From: an uncultured Bacteroidales bacterium
GTDB lineage: Bacteria > Bacteroidota > Bacteroidia > Bacteroidales > UBA932
Assembly (NCBI GenBank): GCA_900546445.1
Contig: URCV01000058.1
Span: 1-9,329, forward strand
Length of the DNA stretch: 9,329 bases
Reading direction: 5' to 3'
Shown here: in pieces, positions 1-6,688 of the stretch
Numbering within the stretch: position 1 is the stretch's first letter
Layout: each line of letters begins with the position of its first letter
Notes under the pieces: generated by a model
What the model saw: the letters and a program-made list of their open reading frames with translations, nothing else
Told to the model about the DNA's origin: nothing
Databases searched by the model: none
Program-made: the position numbers and the translations under genes

Positions 1-982
1 TATCCCTGTGCGGGGCCTTCTTCTTCTCTATCACTGCCAATCCGCCATCCACCTTCTTCTTTCCTTGGCCAAATGCCAATTCTGTAGTCGCCAGCGCCGT
101 ACCCACCAGAAACGCCCTTCTCGCAGAATCCGTTCCCTGCGTCGAAGATGCCTTCTTCGAAGACTTGTGAGTAAAGCTGATGGCCTTCTTCGTACAATTA
201 CCGATACAATCCCCACATACCACACATCGCGAATAGTCTATGGTATGGCTCTTCGGATCTATGCAAGAAGCCTTGCACTTCTTCGCACACAGTCCGCAAC
301 TCACGCAAGCATCCTCGTCAATATGCATCTTGAACCAAGCGTGACGAGCGAAAAGACTTAGGAACGTACCCACCGGGCATATCGTGTTACAGTAAGCCCT
401 GCCGTCTTTCCATGAAAGGAAAGTTATGACAATCAGGGTCAACACCGCCACCACGAACGTAGGAAGGCTGCGCATCCACACTTCTCGACTATAAAAGGCA
501 TAGGAGTCGGCACGCTCCGCAAGATATGCGAAAAGGTTATTACCCCACTGATAGATAGGACTTAACAGATTCTGAACCATACGGCCGTAAGCGCTATACG
601 GAGAGAGAAGCGCCACGAAAGAATTAAGTCCGAAGAGCAGCGCAACTACCACTAATGCCAGCACCACATATCTCGCTATCTTATGCTCCTTCCTATACTG
701 AAAACGCATCTTTTTCTTCTTTCGCAGACCGCTAAGATGAGATACTCCATCTTGAAATATGCCAAGCGGGCAGATTACGGAGCAATATATCCTACCCAGC
801 AGGAGAGTCAGTGCGAGAACCGCCGCCACCACGCCTATATTCAATGCCAATACGGCAGGAAGAAACTGTATTTTCGCAAGCCAGCCCAGATAAGTATGGA
901 GGGCGCCCGTAAAGTCCAAAAATAACAAGGTGACTGCCGTAAAGACTATCACAGCTAAAATAGTTCGAATCTTTCGTAACAT
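1..982 (-). CDS. NapH/NosR-type membrane 4Fe-4S polyferredoxin, N-terminal part (runs off left edge)
   Basis: This is an electron-transfer membrane protein, open at the left edge; 327 codons are present with no stop. The ATG is at 982-980 with no clear Shine-Dalgarno. Hydrophobic segments lie at about residues 8-25, 42-64, 103-127 and 174-190. The two Cys-Pro motifs typical of the NapH/NosR/RdxA group are C67-x3-C71-P and C198-x3-C202-P. Two ferredoxin-like clusters follow: C226/C229/C232/C236 (plus C240) and C253/C256/C259/C263. After them comes a basic linker and a twin-arginine-like segment (ARRAFLVG, residues 287-294) leading into a short hydrophobic stretch, then VDGGLAVIEKKK. From memory, Bacteroidales homologues of about 500 residues continue with further ferredoxin clusters after this point, which would lie outside the window. 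The fold is secure. The redox partner and substrate are unknown. It is transcribed divergently from the peptidase operon. Confidence 0.85.
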   Translation of the reverse strand, partial: MLRKIRTILAVIVFTAVTLLFLDFTGALHTYLGWLAKIQFLPAVLALNIGVVAAVLALTLLLGRIYCSVICPLGIFQDGVSHLSGLRKKKKMRFQYRKEHKIARYVVLALVVVALLFGLNSFVALLSPYSAYGRMVQNLLSPIYQWGNNLFAYLAERADSYAFYSREVWMRSLPTFVVAVLTLIVITFLSWKDGRAYCNTICPVGTFLSLFARHAWFKMHIDEDACVSCGLCAKKCKASCIDPKSHTIDYSRCVVCGDCIGNCTKKAISFTHKSSKKASSTQGTDSARRAFLVGTALATTELAFGQGKKKVDGGLAVIEKKKAPHRD

Positions 983-1107
983 AAACAATCGTCTTTCGAG
1001 AAGTAAAGGTAACTAATTTTTTCAACAAGCCGTATAATTACTTATCTTTGTAGGCTCGGTTTTTGAGGCAAATCGAGATTCGATAATTTTAAATGAAAAT
1101 AAGATAA
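983..1107. other. Divergent intergenic region
   Basis: This is the only clear non-coding gap in the Bacteroidota part. It separates the minus-strand polyferredoxin from the plus-strand operon, so it should hold the promoters of both. A good plus-strand promoter is visible at 1020-1050. On the minus strand, TACCTTTA (1011 down to 1004) resembles a -7 box but ends in A instead of G and has no well-spaced -33 element, so it is only a weak candidate. A short perfect inverted repeat, ATCGA-gat-TCGAT, lies at 1072-1084. No terminator or RNA gene is seen. Confidence 0.7.
1020..1050 (+). promoter_or_regulatory. Bacteroidota-type sigma-ABfr promoter for the operon
   Basis: TATCTTTG at 1043-1050 matches the Bacteroidota -7 consensus TAnnTTTG exactly. 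A TTTC at 1020-1023, inside a T-rich run, sits 19 bases upstream, the right distance for the -33 TTTG element, with one mismatch. Transcription would begin near 1057, leaving a leader of about 50 nt before the ATG at 1108. It is the only recognisable promoter ahead of the five co-directional genes. Confidence 0.6.
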
Positions 1108-1779
1108 ATGAGCATTTGGCTAATTATGTTGCTTGTGATGGTCGCTAGTGCGCTCATACAGGCAGTTTTGGAATCGAAATTCACTAAATATTCTAATGTT
1201 CCCGCAAGCGTCACCGGAGCGGAAGCTGCACGTAAGATGCTTGCAGAGAATGGCATAAACGATGTTACCGTCACTTGTATAGGAGGACATCTCACCGACC
1301 ATTACAACCCTGCGAACAAGACTATAAATCTAAGTGAAAGCGTATATAATTCCCGTAGCATAGCAGCAGTGGCAGTAGCGGCACACGAGACGGGCCACGC
1401 GCTCCAGCACGCGCAGGGCTATGCCCCTGTCAAGCTCCGCAGCGCATTGGTTCCCATAGTAAGTTTCTGTAACCAAGCAGTTTCGTGGGTGTTGCTCCTG
1501 GGTGTCATAATGTCAGAGGCATTCCCGGGACTTCTGTGGGCAGGCATAACGATGTTCGCCATGACCACACTTTTCTCCTTCGTAACCCTGCCGGTCGAGA
1601 TTAACGCAAGTGCCCGTGCGATAGAATGGCTTGACTTCTCCGGAATCACGGACTTCGAGACTACACCTATGGCGAAGGACGCCCTCCGCTGGGCAGCCTA
1701 CACCTACGTAATCGCAGCCATAGGCTCACTCGCCACACTCCTTTACTATATAGGAATAGCGAACAAGAGAAGAGACTAA
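1108..1779 (+). CDS. YugP-family membrane zinc metallopeptidase
   Basis: This 223-residue protein belongs to the neutral zinc metallopeptidase family (Zn_peptidase_2, B. subtilis YugP-like), and the length is normal for it. The zinc-binding HExxH motif is HETGH at residues 93-97. The likely third ligand is E164 in the conserved context LPVEINASARA. Transmembrane segments are predicted at about 3-20, 113-136, 139-160 and 196-216, so the active site lies on an integral membrane protein. The segment HYNPANKTINLSESVY (66-81) is also typical. An in-frame TAA immediately precedes the ATG at 1108, which fixes the start within a base-pair. It is first in the operon, one base before the ManA-like gene. 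The cellular substrate is not known for this family. Confidence 0.9.
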   Translation: MSIWLIMLLVMVASALIQAVLESKFTKYSNVPASVTGAEAARKMLAENGINDVTVTCIGGHLTDHYNPANKTINLSESVYNSRSIAAVAVAAHETGHALQHAQGYAPVKLRSALVPIVSFCNQAVSWVLLLGVIMSEAFPGLLWAGITMFAMTTLFSFVTLPVEINASARAIEWLDFSGITDFETTPMAKDALRWAAYTYVIAAIGSLATLLYYIGIANKRRD

Positions 1780-1780
1780 G

Positions 1781-2770
1781 ATGAGCGAGAATAACAAACT
1801 ATATCCGATGAGCTTCTGCCCTCTGGAAGACGAATATGTCTGGGGTAAGGAAAGCTTCGAATTGGCAGACCTGGGCTACCGCGACTCCCTCATAAGGGAA
1901 GGTTGGCTGGCATCGAACTCCATAAGCGAACTTATGGATACCTATATGGACAGAGTGGTGGGAGACATCTCCTTTTCCCTCTATGGAAGACAATTCCCCA
2001 TCCAGATAAAGCGCATCAGCTGCGAAGGCAAGATGCCGCTGCGAGTTCACCCGGACGACGCCACGGCAGAAGAGCGCTACGACGCACTGGGTAAGGAAAA
2101 AATCTGGTATATAATCAGTTCGGCGCCTGGAGCCAAATTAGTTCTGGGATTCGCTCACGACAGCGACGCCACCGAGATGCTCGACGGTCTTCAAGACGGC
2201 AGCATAGAAGACAATCTTCTCTATGTAGACGTCAAGGCAGGACAAAGCTACAGAATCGAACCGGGCCTGATTCACGGAGCCGTAGGAAATCTGGAAATCC
2301 TCGAGATATCGCAGTCTTCGGCACTGGATTTCTGCATCTATCCGTGGGGAGCGGCCCTCGGAACCGACGAGTTTGACGATGCGCTTACCATAATAGACGC
2401 GCTCGACTTCATAGAGTACAGACATAAAAAGCCCATGCTCTGCAAAAGCAAGCGGATAAACGAGCAGATAGACGAGCTCGTAAGCCTGAAGCAGTTCGTA
2501 GTTAACAAGATACATCTTAACGAAGCTTTAAGGATATCTTCGGAGAAGGTCGACACTTACTCGGTGTACTACTGTCTCTACGGCAAGGCCCGAATCAAGA
2601 CGGAGATAGACGGACTGGAGATGGTATATCCAATGGAAAAGGGATGCACCGTCCTAGTGCCTGCCGAAGTAGACGAAATCATTTTGGAGCCGCTGGAACA
2701 GACTACCTCCATAATAGAGGCTCTCGGCGGATGCGACATTAAAAAAGAAGAAAATGAACGGGGAGAATGA
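1781..2770 (+). CDS. Class I mannose-6-phosphate isomerase (ManA)-like double cupin with altered active site
   Basis: The 329-residue protein aligns by eye over its full length with class I phosphomannose isomerases, zinc enzymes that interconvert mannose-6-phosphate and fructose-6-phosphate. Family hallmarks are PIQIKRIS (74-81), RVHPDD (88-93), GKEKIWYI (104-111), GAKLVLGF (117-124) and the second cupin histidine in PGLIHG (161-166). A C-terminal cupin half covers about 238-315. Key positions differ from canonical ManA. The QVHP glutamine ligand is R88. The glutamate ligand of GKTExWY is K107. The arginine of the usual TYRxYD motif is C185 (DFCIYPWG). The ligands H90 and H165 remain. The start is one base after the peptidase stop, and the 3' end overlaps alr by 17 nt. 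Family membership is secure. Isomerase activity is doubtful, so no gene symbol is given; a sugar-binding or regulatory role is possible but unproven. Confidence 0.82.
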   Translation: MSENNKLYPMSFCPLEDEYVWGKESFELADLGYRDSLIREGWLASNSISELMDTYMDRVVGDISFSLYGRQFPIQIKRISCEGKMPLRVHPDDATAEERYDALGKEKIWYIISSAPGAKLVLGFAHDSDATEMLDGLQDGSIEDNLLYVDVKAGQSYRIEPGLIHGAVGNLEILEISQSSALDFCIYPWGAALGTDEFDDALTIIDALDFIEYRHKKPMLCKSKRINEQIDELVSLKQFVVNKIHLNEALRISSEKVDTYSVYYCLYGKARIKTEIDGLEMVYPMEKGCTVLVPAEVDEIILEPLEQTTSIIEALGGCDIKKEENERGE

Positions 2771-3863
2771 TTTTAGCAGACTCGAACTAAATCTCTCAGC
2801 CTGCGAAAACAACTATCACTATTTCAGGGGATTGCTAAACCCTGAAACGAAACTTCTCGTGCTTGTAAAGGCCAATGCCTACGGCCACGGGGCCGTAGAA
2901 TTCGCCTCTATGATGCAAAGACTCGGCGCCGACTATCTGGCGGTAGCCCTCCCTGTAGAAGGAATCGAACTTCGTAAAGCCGGAATATCCCTTCCTATAC
3001 TAGTGCTGACCGCAGGAACCGACTATATGAGCGAAATCATAGACTACAGGCTAGAACCAGGCATTCCGAATCTTTCGACACTGGCCGCATTGGAAGAAAA
3101 GCTGGAAGAAAAAGGAATCAGCGAATACCCCATACACCTGAAGCTCGACACGGGTATGCACCGTCTGGGCTTTATGGAAGACGAATTGGACGAATGTCTG
3201 GACTTTCTGGCCAAGCATCCGAGAATCCAAGTCAAATCAGTCTATTCCCATCTGGCAGCGGCAGAAGACCCCGAAAGCGACGACTTCACCCTCGCTCAGA
3301 TAGAACTATTCACCCGAATGGCTGAAAAGGTTAGCGCACGATGCGCCGACAAGCCTATGTGGCACATACTTAACAGCGCCGGAATCGAACGATTCACTTC
3401 CTATCAATTCGATATGGTCCGGCTGGGCATAGGCATCTATGGCATCTCCGCACTAAAGGACGTGCATCTTATGCCGGTAGCCTCATTTAAGGTGAAAATC
3501 CTTCAGCTCAAGCACTTGCTCCCTAAAGACGGAGCCATAGGCTATGGCAGGAAAGGACGGATAGCCCCCGAAGGCACCACCACAGCCACCATTCCGGCAG
3601 GCTACGCAGACGGTGTGGACAGGCACTTGGGTCGTGGTGCGGCGAGCTTCAACGTCAAAGGCCACAGGGCTCCCACGATTGGCAATATCTGTATGGATAT
3701 GTGTATGCTCGACGTAACCGGGCTCGACGTGCAGGTAGGCGATACGGTAACCATTTTCGGGGAGGACCCGAGGGTGGAAGAATTGGCAGAGATATTAGGA
3801 ACCATTCCATATGAAATACTGAGTTCAATCCCTCATAGAATAGAAAGAATAATAATCAAATGA
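2754..3863 (+). CDS. alr: Alanine racemase
   Basis: This is a PLP-dependent enzyme that converts L-alanine to D-alanine in the cytoplasm, supplying peptidoglycan synthesis. The 369-residue length is normal. The PLP-binding lysine is K39 in VKANAYGHG. The second catalytic base is Y264 in GYGRKG. Other conserved sites are R137 (LDTGMHRLGF), the HILNSAG block (204-210), R223 in MVRLGIGIYG, M314 in NICMDM, and Y353 in TIPYEIL, which contacts the PLP phosphate. The whole protein reads as intact. It stands alone and is not fused to a MurF domain as in some Bacteroidota, so the genome may carry another copy. The start overlaps the ManA-like gene by 17 nt, and its TGA overlaps the next ATG in an ATGA, pointing to translational coupling. 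Confidence 0.95.
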   Translation: MNGENDFSRLELNLSACENNYHYFRGLLNPETKLLVLVKANAYGHGAVEFASMMQRLGADYLAVALPVEGIELRKAGISLPILVLTAGTDYMSEIIDYRLEPGIPNLSTLAALEEKLEEKGISEYPIHLKLDTGMHRLGFMEDELDECLDFLAKHPRIQVKSVYSHLAAAEDPESDDFTLAQIELFTRMAEKVSARCADKPMWHILNSAGIERFTSYQFDMVRLGIGIYGISALKDVHLMPVASFKVKILQLKHLLPKDGAIGYGRKGRIAPEGTTTATIPAGYADGVDRHLGRGAASFNVKGHRAPTIGNICMDMCMLDVTGLDVQVGDTVTIFGEDPRVEELAEILGTIPYEILSSIPHRIERIIIK

Positions 3864-6688
3864 CTCCATTCCTCAAACAGGTAGCAAAACACTATTTCGA
3901 CCACACTACCTCAGAGAATGACTTCTGTTACGTATTCCCTAACAGAAGATCCATGTTATTTTTCAAAAAGTACTATTGTCTGCAGGTGAAGGCAGCCGGA
4001 ATTACGATGTTCGAGCCGCAGATGTACACCATAAACGACTTCTTCTATAAGGTTTATGCTGGGGCACCTACGGAAAGAATCGACCTTCTTCTAAACCTCT
4101 ACCGCGAGTACAAGAAGCTGATTCCCAACTGTGAGCCGCTGGACGAATTCATCTTCTGGGGAGAGATGATCCTGTCCGACTTCAACGACGTGGACAAATA
4201 CCTTGTCGACACCGAAAAGCTCTTCACCAATGTGTCGCAATTCAAGTCCATGCAGGACTATACCTTTCTCAGCGATAATCAGTTGAAGGCGCTGCAAGCA
4301 TTTATGGGACATTTCGCGCCACGGGACGGAGAAGATGGAAAATATAAGGATAACTTCCGCAAGACCTGGGACATACTATATCCGCTTTACAAATCCTTCA
4401 ATCGCACCCTCAGCGAGCAGGGCAAATCCTACGAAGGTATGGTATACAGGCGATTGGCCGAGAGGTTCGAGAGCGAAAGCGCGAGCGACGTGCTGCAGGA
4501 CGCATTCCCCCACTCCCCGAAATTCGTATTCGTAGGCCTGAACGCTCCTACCGAGAGCGAATTGGTAGTGCTCAAGAGGATGAGGCAGGCGCAATTGGCC
4601 GAATTCTGCTGGGATTACAGCAGCGAAATGATTAAGGACAAGGCTAATAAGTCCTCGTTCTTTATGGAAGATAACATCAGGCATCTGGGCCAGAGCATAA
4701 AACTAGACCCCGATGGGCTGCCCACTGCACAGATTAACGTGCTCGCAGTGCCTTCCGCCGTGGGCCAATGCAAACAGATAGGACAGATATTCCGAAGGCT
4801 CGGCGGCGAGATAGGGCTTGACACGGCCATAGTGCTGCCGGACGAGAAACTGCTGCTACCGACGCTCAATGCCATCCCAGACAGCATTTCGAAGGTGAAC
4901 GTCACTATGGGATACCCGATGTCGGGAAGCGTGCTCTACTCGCTAATCGACGAGATATGCGCGATGCAGATGCACATCAGGGAGCGTTCGGACGGGAATT
5001 GGGCCTTCTACTACAAGCAGGCCTACGACTTGTTTGCCAATCCCCTGCTTAAGGACAGCCTCTGCGAAAACGAGCGGCATACCATAGATTCGGTCAAATG
5101 TAAACTTTTTCATTACATCGACAGGGATGAGATAGCCGTGGACGGGCAGATTCTCTCGCGAATCTTCACCCCTATAGTAAAGGAGCCAAATCTGGCGGAC
5201 AAAGGACAGATAACTGCGCTCTGCGAATACTTGAAAGACATAATTGAGACCGTAGCGCACAAGCTCGTCGAGAACAAAAAGGAATCGGTGGAGCTGGAGT
5301 TCGCAAAGGACTTCTATCAAGCCATCGAATGCATAGAAAAATACGAATTGGAAGTGCTCCCGGCGACTTTCTTCCGACTTCTCAGAAATCTGGTGGGACG
5401 AAATGCCGTACCTTTCAAGGGCGAGCCACTCCAGGGACTTCAGATTATGGGACCACTCGAGACTCGAGCTCTCGATTTCGATAATTTAGTGATACTCAGC
5501 TGTAACGAAGGAGTATTTCCTCGTCATAACTCTTCGGAATCGTTCATTCCGCCAGAGCTTCGAAAGGGATTCGGACTTCCTACGCACGAATACCAGGACG
5601 CCCTGTGGGCATATTATTTCTACAGGCTCATTCAGCGCTGCGAAAATGTGTGGTTAGTCTATAATACCAGCGTTCAGCAGAAGATGAACTCCTGCGAGGA
5701 AAGCCGCTACATAAAGCAACTGGAGCTGCATTTCGGAGTAAAAATCCACCGTTACGTAGCGAAATCCACCATATTGGAGGCCAAGGACACTACCGAGATA
5801 GCTAAAACCCAGGAAGACATAGCCATATTGAAGAATACTCGTCTTTCTGCGACTGCCCTTCAGCAGTATTTGAGCTGCCCGGTGCAGTTCTATTACAGCA
5901 AGATTAAGAAACTCACTAACGAAGACGAGGTGAACGAGACTCTGGATGCAGGACTCATAGGAAGCGTACTTCACGAATCCATAGAGGAAATCTATTCCGG
6001 AAAGGCAAGAATTTCAAAGGACTTCCTTAGCGAATGCCTAAAAAAGGAAAGTTATGCCGAGGTGGTTCGAAGACACATTATGGACAATCTCAAGTGTCTG
6101 GAAATCAGCGGAAGAAACCTGATTTACGAGAGCCTCATCCGTAGATATGTCCGACAGATACTGCTTACTGACAAGAAACTGCTGGAAAAGAAGAATCTCG
6201 ATTCCTTCAGGATTCTGGAACTCGAAAAGAAGGAGACGGACGTCATAGGAGGGCTTAAATTCATAGGAATAATGGATAGGGTCGACTCCTTCGAGGACGG
6301 AGTCATAAGAGTGGTCGACTACAAGACCGGCTCGGTAAAGGATTCGGACATCCAAATCGACGACGAGAACGCCTGCGAAGTGGCAGAGGCCGCATTCGGA
6401 GAAGATAACGACAAACGTCCGAAGATAGCCATCCAGCTCTACCTCTACGACGTGCTCATAAGAAAGGCTCACAAGACGGAAGCCATCGAGAACGTCATCT
6501 ACCAGACCACTTCCCTCTTTTCCGAGGGCATCAAGTCCGCTCCTATGAACGATACTTTCGTAAAGGAGATGGGGACTCGATTGGAGGAGTGCTTGAAGGG
6601 ATTATTGGACATAGACAAGCCGTGGACGAAGACAGCCCACGCCAAGACTTGCTCATACTGCGACTTTAAAGACATTTGCGGACGATGA
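3860..6688 (+). CDS. addB: AddB-like PD-(D/E)XK nuclease with iron-sulfur staple
   Basis: This 942-residue protein resembles AddB, a subunit of the AddAB helicase-nuclease that resects double-strand breaks. The N-terminus has FPNRRS (26-31), but the first 60 residues contain no GxxGxGKT Walker A, so the helicase-like half looks ATP-independent. The conserved inactive-helicase block LDFDNLVIL...NEGVFP lies at about 538-554. The RecB-type nuclease is complete: H705 in GSVLHE, D806 in GIMDRVD, D820 and K822 in VVDYKTG, and Q859/Y863 in the QxxxY motif. Four cysteines, C673 (LSCPVQFYY) and C931/C934/C940 (Cx2Cx5C at the extreme C-terminus), match the AddB 4Fe-4S staple around the nuclease. ATGA overlaps join it to alr upstream and to the helicase gene downstream, supporting a two-subunit complex. 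The symbol is by homology; no Chi recognition is implied. Confidence 0.87.
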   Translation: MTPFLKQVAKHYFDHTTSENDFCYVFPNRRSMLFFKKYYCLQVKAAGITMFEPQMYTINDFFYKVYAGAPTERIDLLLNLYREYKKLIPNCEPLDEFIFWGEMILSDFNDVDKYLVDTEKLFTNVSQFKSMQDYTFLSDNQLKALQAFMGHFAPRDGEDGKYKDNFRKTWDILYPLYKSFNRTLSEQGKSYEGMVYRRLAERFESESASDVLQDAFPHSPKFVFVGLNAPTESELVVLKRMRQAQLAEFCWDYSSEMIKDKANKSSFFMEDNIRHLGQSIKLDPDGLPTAQINVLAVPSAVGQCKQIGQIFRRLGGEIGLDTAIVLPDEKLLLPTLNAIPDSISKVNVTMGYPMSGSVLYSLIDEICAMQMHIRERSDGNWAFYYKQAYDLFANPLLKDSLCENERHTIDSVKCKLFHYIDRDEIAVDGQILSRIFTPIVKEPNLADKGQITALCEYLKDIIETVAHKLVENKKESVELEFAKDFYQAIECIEKYELEVLPATFFRLLRNLVGRNAVPFKGEPLQGLQIMGPLETRALDFDNLVILSCNEGVFPRHNSSESFIPPELRKGFGLPTHEYQDALWAYYFYRLIQRCENVWLVYNTSVQQKMNSCEESRYIKQLELHFGVKIHRYVAKSTILEAKDTTEIAKTQEDIAILKNTRLSATALQQYLSCPVQFYYSKIKKLTNEDEVNETLDAGLIGSVLHESIEEIYSGKARISKDFLSECLKKESYAEVVRRHIMDNLKCLEISGRNLIYESLIRRYVRQILLTDKKLLEKKNLDSFRILELEKKETDVIGGLKFIGIMDRVDSFEDGVIRVVDYKTGSVKDSDIQIDDENACEVAEAAFGEDNDKRPKIAIQLYLYDVLIRKAHKTEAIENVIYQTTSLFSEGIKSAPMNDTFVKEMGTRLEECLKGLLDIDKPWTKTAHAKTCSYCDFKDICGR

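Noticed and set aside
8..361. Plus-strand 117-codon open frame at the left edge
   Set aside because: It is antisense to the ferredoxin clusters of the minus-strand polyferredoxin; Arg/Leu/Ser-rich composition and no domain.
1004..1011. Possible minus-strand -7 box TACCTTTA for the polyferredoxin gene
   Set aside because: It ends in A rather than G, and no TTTG-like element sits at 19-21 bases upstream; too weak to call as a promoter.
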